Below, piece by piece: positions 12,006-25,000 of a stretch of DNA of 64,000 nt. Source of the DNA: Ichthyophthirius multifiliis (taxonomy: Eukaryota; Ciliophora; Oligohymenophorea; Hymenostomatida); assembly GCF_000220395.1 (NCBI RefSeq), contig NW_004086132.1, forward strand, positions 1 through 64,000, in the 5' to 3' direction. The translations under genes and the position numbers were made by a program. The stretch's first letter is position 1. Each line of letters starts with the position of its first letter. The notes under the pieces were generated by a model. That model had not been told where the DNA came from and did not search any database. It was given only the letters and a program-made list of their open reading frames with translations.

Positions 12006-13254
12006 TCAAACGAAGGTCTTAAAAAATAAAAAAGATAAAAATAAAATAATAAATAAATTTTACATCTTCCCATGAGTTGTTACCAGCTCCGCTAAACATA
12101 TCAACAACAGTATATTCAAATATACCAAATTTATCAGCTAACATTAAAGAAATGAACATAGAAGGGGCTACCTTAAAGAAATAATTAGAAAACATACCAG
12201 CAAATATATTGCTTGATAATTCATGATAGTAAATCCATACAGAAGCTTTTCTATAATTACCATTCCATGGGCAAACGCCATTTTATTTAGGCCAGAAATC
12301 AACCATTTCTCTAGCAACCATGAAAGGATATGAAGTTAAACAAGCAAATAAAGTAGATAAACTTGCGATGACTCCCTTTATATTAATACATATAAATAAT
12401 ATATATATATATATATATATATATTATTATAAATATATATATACATTTATTTATATATATATATTTATTTATATTTTTTTATTAATACTTTCCAAACAAG
12501 TTCAGATTATTCACCAACTCTCCAAATAAAAGACATTTTATCTTATAGAAAATCATAAGTATATAGAAGTGTATATGTCTAAAAAAAGTTTCTTAAGAAA
12601 AGAGGTGATGTATTTTTGAATAAGTAGTATGGGCCCTCCTCTAAAGGAATTCTGAAAAGGGCACTCAAGTAATTAGAATATCCTCTTTGTAATTCTTTAG
12701 GGAATGTTTTGTCAGCATAATAAGCATATCTTGCCATTTCAAAAGGAATACCTATTGGGGCTGTTAATAATGCAGCAAATATAGATCCTGGTATTTTTCT
12801 TATAAAATTATATTCGAATCCAGCAAAAGGTCTTTACCATCCATTATTTACCCATCTAAATGCTGCTAAACGAGCTCCCCAATCAAAAGTTCCTGAACAT
12901 AAAGCATACATACTTCTATTTACTACTGATTTTTAGTAATTCTTTAATTTAAAAACTTCTTTTAAAAATACTCCGGCTTCTGATATATTTTTTGGTTTCT
13001 CATACTTATTTGCTAATAAACGACAGTTATCAATTAATGCTGTTATGTTCTCTTATATTAATTAACTTACAGTTCCTACTACTGCTCCACGATATGCATT
13101 GTTTAAAAATGTCGAATCTTTTCTATATTTTTATTTGTATATTTATATAGATTCTATTATTTATTTATTTTTACCTTCTCACCCAACCTTATACATTATA
13201 AATATCCCAATATTATGAATGTCTTCTTTATAAATCTTCTAGTTCAAAAAACAT
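12006..13254 (-). CDS. divergent mitochondrial carrier-fold protein
   Basis: Four exons give 345 residues. The sequence resembles the mitochondrial carrier family (three repeats of two helices, inner membrane), with hydrophobic helices and carrier-like turns: AALLTAPIGIPFEMARYAYY, FRIPLEEGPYYLFKNTSPLFLRN (given here only in part) and TSYPFMVAREMVDFW. The first repeat shows only SGTFDWGARLAAFR. The normal P-x-[DE]-x-x-[KR] signature is degenerate in all three repeats, so solute transport is doubtful. Carrier-fold proteins are known as structural parts of ciliate respiratory complexes, so a structural role is a plausible inference. The ATG starts MFFELEDLQRRHS; the end is TFV then TGA after a 3' intron. 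Introns: 12018-12063, 12376-12488, 13123-13174. The gene converges on AGL with 267 bp between stops. Confidence 0.75.
12376..12488 (-). other. carrier gene intron with TA repeat
   Basis: 113 nt, GT-AG, made mostly of TA/ATA repeats. It joins SELVWK to GVIASLS. This is about twice the usual intron length here, probably by microsatellite growth. Confidence 0.75.
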
Positions 13255-13387
13255 TTATTTTTTCTTTTTTAATATAATGATTTATTTGTATATTATTATT
13301 ATTATTTTAAATATAAATTTATTTTTTAATTAATTAAAATATTTTTTTTTCTTTTATTTATATTTTTTATTTGTATATAGAAAGATT

Positions 13388-13389
<2 letters not shown>

Positions 13390-13469
<80 letters not shown>
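13390..13469. repeat. (TA)n microsatellite
   Basis: About 80 bp of almost pure TA dinucleotide, the longest simple TA run in the window. It lies about 140 bp upstream of the carrier start codon. Confidence 0.95.
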
Positions 13470-13471
<2 letters not shown>

Positions 13472-14948
13472 CAATCAAATATTTATTATAATTATAAAAG
13501 TATACATATAAATTAAAATTTTAGGTTTTTAATAAGTGAGTCTAATAATCAGTACAAATATATATAACTTAAATAAATTAAATATTTTAGATTTTAATAA
13601 TTAAAAATAATATATAATTTTCAATTTAAATTGAATTTTTTTTTTTAATTTTTATTAAATAATAATAATACTATATATATATATATTATTATAAAAAAAT
13701 TAATTTTTTGCCTTTTTAATTTTTAATTTTCAATTATTTTTTATTTACTACTATTTTAATCACAGACAAAAAGTATAGTTTAAATTATAAATAAGTTTTA
13801 TTTTATAAAATTTTAGGCATTATTCAAAGCACCTCTCTAAACATTTATTAAATTAATTAATATAATTTTATTTTATTTTAGTTTAAAAATATGGGTTTTA
13901 TTTATGAGAAGGATAGATTTGAATATGAATTTAAATTTTTTGGAATATTGAGAATTTTTGTTTTTATGAAAATCTTTAATTTAAAAATTTAATCTTTTAT
14001 TTTTAATTAATTTTATTACATGTTTTTTTTTTTTTTTTAACCTGAATTTGTTAAAATCTTGACATTTTTTTATTATTTTAAATTATTAAATTATTTCCAC
14101 TATCACATAGTATATATTTTCTTTAATAATTTTTTTACATTATAAAGGATTTTCAATAAAATTTTTGTTTTTTATTTTAATTTATTTCTAATCATATTTT
14201 ATTTTTTTAGATACGAATATATTATTTTTTTGATATATTTTTAATTATTTCGTTAATTTATTTTAAACTTAAATAATAAAATTAATAGAATCATGTTTCA
14301 TTTATTAAGTTTTTAAAAAAATAAATCAAAATAAGTAATATAATTTTACTTAGCTTTCTACTTATTATGTTTCTTTGAATATTTAAACTCCTTATTTTTG
14401 TTACATTAGAAATATATTTGACTAAGGATATAAATATTATTATAAACCTATAATTTAAAATCTGCTTATTTATTGCAAATAAAATTCTAAGTCAAAAGTT
14501 TATTTTCAATTATATTAAATTGCTGTCTAATTATAAATTAATATATTAATATTAAATAAAATTTGACTATTACAATTTATTTTTGTAATTTTATTAATAT
14601 AATCTTCCTATAGTTAAAATTTAATGTCAATTTTATTTTAATAATATTAAAACATTATTTTTTTAATAGTTTGTGATTTTATTTTTAAAAATATTATCTT
14701 ATTTTAGAATGAATGCCTTTATTATTATTAATAATATTTTTAATTTAAAGTTAAAAAAATTTATTATACAAAGCTAATTTAAAAATGTACAAAATAGTTA
14801 AAAGCATACAAATTGAAAATTTAATAGTTAACTATATATATTAAAACATGATGTTTTTAATTACTAATCATAAAAATAATATAATTACAGTAATTATTAT
14901 AAAATAATGATAATAGTTTTAATCTAATTAATCTGACTTTTTAAAAAT

Positions 14949-15290
14949 ATGCAAGATGATGGTAAATAATTAAATGAAAAGATAACTGGGAATTTCTGAA
15001 ACTTTGATACTTTTTTCGGTATATTCATAAAATAAAACTAAAAAATGGGTTATAAAGATATGTATTGCAAAATGTTTAAAATATATGTTAACATCTTTGA
15101 TCCTTCTAAAAATAAACTTAAGAATAGATAAAGTATTATAACTACTATTAAATTTGATTATAAATCTTTATATATTTACTTCATATTAAAATGATAGTTA
15201 TCAAAAGAATTGGTTATAACGATTTTAGTTAACTATCCAAATTAAGATGCTGTTAAATAATTTTATTTTCTATTAGGATGATAGTATAAT
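14949..15290 (+). pseudogene. possible degenerate reading frame
   Basis: A plus-strand frame begins ATG at about 14,949 (MQDDGKQLNEKITGNF), meets TGA after 16 codons, continues open through GIFIKQNQKMGYKDMYCKMF and NIFDPSKNKLKNRQSIITTI, meets another TGA, then continues with QLSKELVITILVNYPNQDAV. The residue mix is more varied than in the surrounding DNA, which suggests former or shifted coding sequence, but I recognise no family. It may equally be chance, because TGA is rare in such DNA. Confidence 0.2.
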
Positions 15291-15493
15291 ATATTAGAAA
15301 TAAATTAAAGGATAAAAATATATGTAAATTATTAAAATAAAAATAATAGTATATATAACTATTTTTCTTTGCAAACAAACACAAAAAAAAATAAAAATTT
15401 AATAATTAAAATTACTTTTCTGTTTATTTTGATTTATTTTTTAAATATATTTTTTTTAAAAAAAAATTTTTAATTAATTAAAGTATAATATAT

Positions 15494-17582
15494 TCAAATT
15501 CTAAATGCAGCCAAAGAAGATCTTCTCATTTCTTCAACTTGTTTTTTCGATTGAACTACTCTACTTCTTAAACATTCAATTTCAGTAAATAATTAAACAC
15601 ATAGCATTAGCAAATCATTAATTCTAACTTACAAATCATTAATGTTCACCATTTATTATTTCAATTAGCAATTTTCAGTTTCTAATTCTGTATTTTCTTA
15701 TGTTAGTCTATCTATTTCTAAATTAAGGACTCTGTTTTTTTCTCTCAAAATATTTAGTTCTTATAAAAGTTGTTCTAGTTTTTAACATTTTAGTTACCAT
15801 TATTGTATTTCCTCATCTCTTTTTTACAAAAGTAATCTTAATCTATCAATTTCGTTTGTTAAAAGTACTACCTTAGCTTCCCAATCTTAAATTTCTTTTT
15901 ACATTTTAGATCTTTTTACTTTACTATCTTGATTTTCAGAATTAAGATCTTAATATTATTTGGTTATTATTTCTAATTATTAAGTTAATTCAAGTATTCT
16001 TTAGTTTAAAGCTCTTATTTACGCCTCTAAATTTCTACAGGTGATTTCCAATTATTAGTTTTTATTCTTCCAATCATCTATTTCATTTTATTTTTATTCA
16101 CATATATGTTTTAGTCTTTCTATTTCCTAAGTATAGCTCACTTTTTTTTAATAATATTATATTTTTTAAAAGTTGACATTATATATTTATTACTTAATCT
16201 GTTTTCATATTCAATAACTTTTTGTTCAATATTTTAATATTTAATAATTTATTATTCTAATTAGGAAATACGAGTTCTATATTGTTCGTTTTCTTGATTT
16301 TTGGTTGATAAAGCTTAATTTAATCTATCAATTTCTTAAGATAAAATTACGATTTTGTTTTCATATTCTCTAATTTTAACTTCTAATAATTTCATTTATT
16401 CATACTATCTTTCCAAATTACAGTATTTTACTTTTTCTTCTTAGAAAAGTTAATTCAATTATCTTATTTAACCTTCCATATCTCTAAATTTATCTTCATA
16501 TTGTCTTAAATTATTTTCATGTCTTTTACATTTATCTTGAAGTTCTTTTTATAACAAAAAATATATAATATATATATTTTTTTTAAAAAAAATACGCTAA
16601 ATATCATTATTTTTAATATTAACGGCTTCATTTAATCTTTATATTTCTTAAGTAAGCAACAATACCCGATTTTCATATTCTTTAAGCCTAGATTCGTAGA
16701 CTTTGATTTGAGAAACCTACAATTCAAGTTCATTAATTTTGTTTCTTTAAGTATCAGAATCAGCATACATATTTCTAATAACAGAATTTAATCTTTCCAA
16801 TTCTTAGGTAAATTATCCAATTTTAATTTCCTATTCTTTACAAATATCTTAATATCTTCTTAATTCATCTATAAGTCTTTCTTATTTTTGGAATCTGGTT
16901 TTCCATTCTTCAATATTTTGGACTAAAATAAGAATCTATGTATCTTTTTCTTATATTAATGGTTCTAATTTTTTAATTTCAAGTATTTAACTTTCAAGTT
17001 ATTAATGAGATCTTTTTAATGTCTCTATATCATTGTTTTTTTAACCTATCATTTAGCGCAAACGTTCATTTTCTACTGCTAAGTTTGCACATTTTTCTTC
17101 TAATTCACTTATTTTTTAATCTTTTAGACGATTTGATTCATTAAAACTATTTTTTTGTTTTGTATTTTTTAGATATTTATATTTTAATTTTTAATTTTTA
17201 ATTTTTAAATTTTAATTTAAATTTTAAATTTTATATATTTTTTTTTTATTCACCTTCTTTTTAAAGATTCATTTTCGTATTCTTTTTAAGTTAATACTTA
17301 TCTTAATTAATAATATTCTTATTCAAACTAATTCTTTTGTTCTGAAATTATTTCTAATTAAGATATTTAAATTTCTTATTAACTACACATCTGCTTCCAG
17401 TATTCTATTTCTTCATCCTTTGCTGCAAATATCTCTTTTAGAGTGTCTGTTCCTGATTTCCAATCCTTTTTAGAAGCAGGATTAGCTACTTTTGATGTAT
17501 CAACTTTGCTAGATATTACGTTTGTTGAGCGTTATATGTAGATATTGCTGTTTTAGTTAAAGTTACTTGAGGAGTTTTTCAT
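15494..17582 (-). CDS. long coiled-coil protein
   Basis: Four exons give about 625 residues. After a Ser/Asn-rich head (MKNSSSNFNQ, then KDWKSGTDTLKEIFAAKDEE) almost the whole chain is heptad-rich coiled coil. A loose motif recurs: [VI]-x-x-L-[TS]-x-E-I-x-R-L-N, as in LLLTQEIQRLNEAV, IVILSQEIDRLNQAL and VVLLTNEIDRLRLLL. It ends SSLAAFRI then TGA. Introns: 16141-16193, 16545-16595, 17147-17253. There is no membrane segment or catalytic motif. Recurrent units of this kind occur in ciliate cytoskeletal filament proteins, so a cortical or basal-body role is a guess from composition only. I do not recognise an orthologue. Confidence 0.8.
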
Positions 17583-19056
17583 TTGGATTTTTTTTTTTTA
17601 ATTATTAATTTTTTTTTTTTTAATATAAAGCATTATTTTTATGCAGATTTTTTTTAAATATTCAAAAAATTATATGTTTTTATAAAAATACTATTATTAC
17701 TTTTATAAAAATACACAATTTGGTTTTTTTAGAATTTTAATTTTTTTTTTTTTTATATAAACTAACGCATAATTGGTTAATCTGAAAACAATGTATTTTT
17801 AATTAATTTTTTAAAATATAATTTTTTTCCCTAATAGTATCTCTTTATTCATTATCTCATGTACTATTTGGATTTTATTATTTAAAATTATTTTAAATAA
17901 AGACTTTATTTAATTTTGATAATTTGATTTTAAAAATTTAAATTCTCAAAATCACTAACTGAATTATTTCCTAGAAAGAAACTATCTAACATACCTAAAA
18001 ATTTATTTATTAAAGTATTGAGTGTACTTTAAAAAAAAAATTGCAAAGAAAATGTTTCTATTTAATTTAAAATAAGAAATAATTCAAGAAGAAAACAAAT
18101 TATGATTATATAATAAAAATAAAGTGTTTTTTGTAGTTTTCTTTAATATTTTCATCTATTTCTATATTATTAAGATATTTAAATATCAGAAAAATTAAAA
18201 TAATAGTTATAAATATTATTTATTCTGATGTTTTTATATTTTTTAAAAAACTCTCCTAAAAAAAAGCAGTATTTAAATATTTTTTTTGCTCTTTTTTTTA
18301 TTGTATTTCTAAAAATAAAAAAAATATTTAATCAAATAATTCATTTAACCATAAAATAAATTAATCCAAATATATAATAGTCTTAATAAAAATAATTTCA
18401 AAGCTAATAAATTATTTTAAATAATGATAAATTCTAATAATATTAAAGTATTAGAGGAATAATTGATATTATTAAAAGTATAAAAAACAGTATATAATAT
18501 TTACCCATATGTTTTTTGTTATTTTGATATATTATATATGTTCTGTATATATTAAATGTTATAATTTTTATAAATAATATTAATTATGTATGAGATAATT
18601 ATATTATATATCATTATGTATAGTATAAATATTAATTTCATTATATATTTATAATAGAAATTATATAGGCTAAATAATTTAATCTATCATCAAAACATAA
18701 TGAAATTAATAATTTAAAATGAAAGTCTTTTTATTCTTGTAGTTTTTGAATCCAAAGTATATAATAATTATTAAAAATATGTTTTCAATTATACTTCCAA
18801 TAAAAATTATTATTTAATAATTAATAATAAAGTGTTTAAATTCTTAATTAATTTTTAAATATGTTTATTTTACATTTATATAAATAGAGTTTTTATTAAT
18901 TATAATTAACATTTATTTCTTATAATATTTAACATATAAAGTTTATAAAATTAAATTTGCTATTATTCTAAAATTATAAAAAAGGAATATAATATTTAGT
19001 AAAAAAATGATTAAAATTTAATATGTAAATAAAAAAATATTTTTATATAAATGTAA
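17583..19056. other. intergenic, AT-rich
   Basis: About 1.5 kb between the tandem coiled-coil and EMAP-like genes, both on the minus strand. Homopolymer runs and no supportable gene or RNA. Confidence 0.6.
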
Positions 19057-22000
19057 TCAATTTTTGCTTAAATTGTTTTAATTTTTAGTTCTAGTTTTCT
19101 AAACACTATCAGCTCTAATATTTTCATCATTATTATCATTATTTTAATAATAATCTTCTTCTTCTTCTTCATCATTTAAATTCTACTTAACAGTCCAAAT
19201 AAAAATGCATCTATCCCTTTCACTAGAAGTAACTAAAAATTATCCATTAGGCGATAAGACGCATTAATTAATATTATTTAAATGATCAGGATAGCACATC
19301 ATATATCCGTTTCCAGTTCCGCTTTCGCAAGGATAGTTAAATATTCTTATAGTACCTAAATAAATAATTGAATAAAAATTATAAAAATACAATACCCATT
19401 TCATCTGTAACAGCAATACAATTTTTAATAGGAGTGATTTTAAGTATTTTATTTTCATCATTATAATAGCTATGAACACCTTTAGTTTTTTCACTAATTT
19501 TAATGCCATCAGAACACCATTCAACATCATGTTCAATATATATAGTATTTATTTTTTTATGATTAGTAAGATCTATAATAGATACTTCTTCGAAATTATC
19601 TTTATAGAGTAAATAAGAGTTATCAATTGTAAAATCTACAAATTCGACTGAGGTTGACAAATTATCTATACTGCATAAAAGCTTGAATTTGTTTTCATTA
19701 TTTGTATTATAAATTTCTATTTTTGCTTATTTATCTTTGCTTTATGTTAATGCAACTGCCAAAAATTATTCATTATTACTTAATTTCATATCTGATATAC
19801 TACTTTCCATTTTATGATTATTACTAAATATGTAATTTGGATAATTTAAATTTTGAACTGATTGACTAAATTTGCCTTAGGGTACTAAATTTAGCCTTTC
19901 CTATTCTTCTTAATTTATTAATATAACTATTTCAGATTCAAACGCTATAAATATTTTTGGTGAAGTTTTACATACTATTAATGATTATGTTTCTTTATTA
20001 AAAAACTAATAATGCACTCTTTATAAATTTTTTAAATCCCATACACTAAAAAATCCTTTTTATGTTATTGAATATAAAAATTTCGAATCAGCAGAAAAGC
20101 TCTTTTTAAAATTTTTAATTATATAACCTTCTTTTATATTTTATTTTTTACTAATGAACGTGGTATTTCTTAATCATGGCAATTTAAACGAAGATTAATT
20201 TGTTGTTATTTTTATTGCTTTTGTACATTCACTTGTTATTGTTACTACTATTATTCGTATTCCTCATCATCAGACTATTATTATTTTTCTGCATATTATT
20301 AATTTTACTCTAATTCATTCTTTTTTATATAATATTATAATTTATTTGAAAATTTAAAATTACTTAAATATTTAATTTATTAGCTTCTTCCTCTGTATAT
20401 TAAGGAAGCATTAATTCATAAATATCACCACTTTTTGTTCCAACTAAAATATATCTATTTTTAATAAATAATAAAATCTATTTTTATTTTCTTTTACTTT
20501 TGTCCTATACAAACTGATTAAATATTATATTCAGCAGATTTAACAGCTTCTGAAACAGGTAAATTAGTAATTGAATATTCTTAAACTTTATTAATAATAT
20601 AATTGTATTCAGAAGGAATTATTTCCCATAAATTAACTCTGCCATCAAGTCCTCCAGAAACAAATAAATTGCTTTCTTTTTTAGCAAATAAACTAGTAAT
20701 AGGAATTTTTTAATGAGCAAGTTATTTTTAAATAATTTTATTTCCTTCCCAGACATATAAGAATCCATCTTCTGCTGAAGTAATAATAACATCCTAAACA
20801 AAAATAATACATAAGAAAGTAGCTCTAAGTTCTTGTTCATCATCTTCTTCTTCATTTTACTATTCTTAATCCTTTTCAGGAAATTCATCTTTGTTTCCAT
20901 CATCCCTTACAAAATCTGCATTATTTTTTACATTCTCTTTATCTTTTGGGTTTTCAATTTCTAAAGGCTAAAATGATAAAATAGAGCCTTTTTTTGAAAA
21001 ACATATATATCTGTATATTATATATATATATATAAGTATTAATATACCATTGAATTTCCACAATGACATATGTTAAATACCACAGGTTATAAATTTATTA
21101 ATAGAATTTGGCAAAAAAGATAAATCTTTAATTTTATACGGTAAAGTATAAGGAAAATTGCAACATCCAAGTATTTAAGGAGCTCCTGAATCAACTAAAT
21201 AAACACACATAGTATAATCATTGGTTAATGCTACTACACATATATGTCTATTATTATGAGCAAATTTTGCCTTTAAAATCATAGGGCTATTTGTTAGTCG
21301 CATTGTTCTAATACATGTTCTACTACATATATCCCATATTAGTATTTTAGCTTGTATTTCTACTGTTCCAGCAACCAAGAATTTCTTATTATCTGATAAA
21401 CTAAAACAAGATATTTAAGGGAATGTACTATTTTGCGAAGCATCTAATTTAATGAATTCTTATTTTAAAGCTTTATTTGTTGTTTTTTTAATTTTAATGT
21501 ATTTTATATATTTTACTTAAAAATTATTCATCGTCAGTAAAATTATTTTTAAAAGCTGGGACAGTTTTTTAATTTTGATCATCAAATTAATCTCCTTTAA
21601 AAACAACTAAATTACATCCTGCTATATATAATATATTTTCATCATAGTCATAAAAAAGATTATTATATCTTTAAAATATATAAATAAACTTATTTTTTTA
21701 AATAAAAACCTATTATAAGCTTTTCTTCCAATAGCATTAGATAGTTATAATTCTATAGAACTTTCTTTAGTGTCTTCTATTTAAGAACAAACTTCCGCTA
21801 TTTCTCCTCTTTAAGGAAGCACTTCATTAATAAGATTATTAAATTTATCTTTGGTAACAAGTTCAGCAAAAATATCAGGTTAATCTAATCTATGGTTAAT
21901 ATTATCCAAATCCCACAATTGCTCTTCGCTTTTAAGTTTCCATTTCATCACGCATTCATCTGTAATTCCTGATGTGAATAAATATTCGAAAGTTCCTGGC

Positions 22001-25000
22001 GAGTTTTCGCATTAATTTACAAAAGAAACATGAGCTGAGTAACTTTTTGCTAAGCACATATAATTAGGCTTGTTTTATTGATTTTAGAAATCCTTATCCG
22101 AATATAGGCATTATTATTTAACTAAATGTAAATCTCCTTTTATACTTCCACATATTAATGTATTACCTGAGCTTAACATTACTGACATATAAGGAGGCTG
22201 TGTATTATGGCCTACTAATTAGTTGTTATTATTTGAAGAACTTCCTTGTTAAGTATTTCCAAATCCTAAATTATTGTTTGCATTTGAATTAATATAATTT
22301 CCAAAAATATCTTTTATACCTTCATCAGGAATCAATAATTAAGAATAATATTAGTACTATGCTACTAAAGAATTTGGGAAATTAAATATTTACCATTAAA
22401 TACTTTTTATGCTATCCCATAATTTTACTGCTTAATTATTTTTAATGTCCCATACCATATAATGTCCTTATTAATCATGATTTATTCTCACTAAATAATT
22501 ATCAACCAATTAATAATATATGAGAAGGAAATCTTCATCTTTTGAAAATGTCATAAAATAAACGGCACAACCTTTAATATTTTTAATAATATTAAAGCTA
22601 AAATTTATTTAAAAACAATAAAAGATTTACCATATGCATTTGAATCTGTTCTATAACTTTCATATACACTGGGACATCTTATATCAATAAGCTTTTAATA
22701 AGTATTTTTTTCGTTTCGTCCTTTGTTTTTATGACTAGCTCTATTTGTATAAATTGAAATATATGAGCCTTCCTTTTCAAACTTGCTTTCAAATTCTTTA
22801 GACTGCCTTGAATTGTCAAAAGAAGCTGCCATAAAGTCACCTTTTTAAGTAAATTAAATATTTAAAACTGCTGTTTTTCCATCATTCATTATATTTAAGC
22901 AATCTAAAGAAGGAGGTTCATATTTCTCTGCTAATTTTCCCATTTTATTTTTACTTATTTTTGAATCGAAAATTCTTATTGTTCCACATACAAAACCTAT
23001 TACTAGTAGAGAGCCGTCTGGAGAAAATTTAATTGCGGAAGGAGTTTTACTCAAAAATTATTAAATTAAAGATTTGTTAGTTTTTATATCAAACATAAAC
23101 AAATTTCCGTCTTCTCCTACTGTAACCATTATAGGTTCTTCAGGATGTAAGGTAAAATAAATCTGTTTTTTTTATTTTATAAATAAATATTTTTATTTAT
23201 TTTTTGTTTTTTACTTTTTTATTAAAAATGTTTTCATATAAATTAGTTTTTGTTTATGTATTTTATTATTAACTACTATGGAAGCTTAAGTATTCTGAAA
23301 TTGTAAATTTAAAGTATTTACTCTACCCATATAAACTTAATTAATTTACTTCATCATCATCTTCACTTTCTTCACTATCATCATCTTTTAAACCTCCTCT
23401 TTATGTTTATTTATTTTCAAATTAATTATATTTTAAAAATAATATTACCTTATTATAGCACCTGGCTTTGTATGATAGTCATCCGAAGAAGCTTTTTTAA
23501 GAACAGACTAATCTAATTCGAAAGTTGCTTCTAGAATAGAACCGTTTCTAGTTCCAATTAAAATTGTTGGCCACTATTTTTTTTATTATTCGTCTATTTT
23601 ATTTGATTTAGAAATAGATTTTAATGCTTAAGATGTACTTTTTTTATTATTTAAGTTATTTTTTTATTATCTCATATTACAAAAATAAACATCTATAGAT
23701 TAAGCGGATAGATTTTTCATTTCTTAAAGAGTTTTATTTTTAGTAAAGTAATCAAATTAAGCTAGTTTCTTTGTTGATATTTCATTTATTTAATTAAATT
23801 TAGTATCCCATATTTTTATAAGTTCATCTTCTCCAGCAGTAATAATAAGTACATATTCTTCAAAAGCCTTTATTTTAAAAATAAAAAATAAATAAAATAT
23901 ATTTATAAAAAAAAATAAAAAATTACAGTAAAAATTTTAATGCAATTGATCATTTTAGAATGGGCCCTTTCTTTAACAGGAATATATTTATTACAAGTAA
24001 TAAGAATTAAATCTCCGTAGTTATTAGCAGCAATAATATCAGTTTCAATTTTTTCATTGAGCCAATAACTTAAATAATCGACACAAGTAATACAACAATT
24101 AGCTCCATGAACACTCTCATTAGAAGCATTCACTACAAGTTTTCTTAATAAATTTCTACCATTTAATTCCCAAACCGTAATATTTTAAGTTCCACAAGTA
24201 ACTAGTTCATATTTATTATAAGGATTAAAACAAACATCGAAAATATGGTATTATCCGCTATTTCTAAGAGCTATTATTTCTTCAGTTTTCCAATTAGTGA
24301 CTTAAATAGAAAAATTAATATCCATTCCAATAGAAACTATTATACTCGAATTTTACGAGAAAGCAATTGTTACAATCCCATTTTTATGAAAAGTTGGAAG
24401 TATTTTAAGAGGCTCACAATTTAATACATTCCAAATATGAATACTAGGTTTTGAAGCTGCTTCTCCTGTTGCAACTATAAATTTTAATTATTAAACTACC
24501 ATACAAGTGATTTTTGATTTATGACCTTCATAAAAAATTTGTTTATTTTTAGCAGGATTATATACTATTCCAACTCTAGAAGTAAAATAAACGAAATTTC
24601 TTTCACAATTATCATGAGATTAGTCATAATTTAATTCGTTTGAAACTCCTTAGTCAGCAGAAGTCAAACAAACACTTTTATTTTATTAATAGGCTAGAAT
24701 ATTTCGATGTTTACTAAGTTTTTTCAAAATATCTTCTCTATCGAATTTTTTACCTTTCTTTTTTTTACTTACATTTATATTATTATTGTCTTGTTCTTTG
24801 TAATTTTTATCATAATATATATGGGCATAATATAAAGTTCTTCTTTTATCAAAAGCTTAAAATCCATATATAAAATCTAATTCAAGACTTGCTTAAGGAG
24901 GCCTTTTGTGCAAATGATTCTAGTCTTGTAGATTCGGGATTTAGTTTTATAAATGCAAATTTAATGTTTTTTAGTTTGTTCCTCTGAAAAGTAAAAAAGT

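Larger units (their letters stand above)
13255..15493. other. intergenic, AT-rich with TA repeat
   Basis: About 2.2 kb upstream of the carrier gene and downstream of the coiled-coil gene. It holds a long TA array (about 13,390-13,468) and a weak, interrupted plus-strand open stretch near 14,949-15,290, listed separately. Nothing else is supported. Confidence 0.6.
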
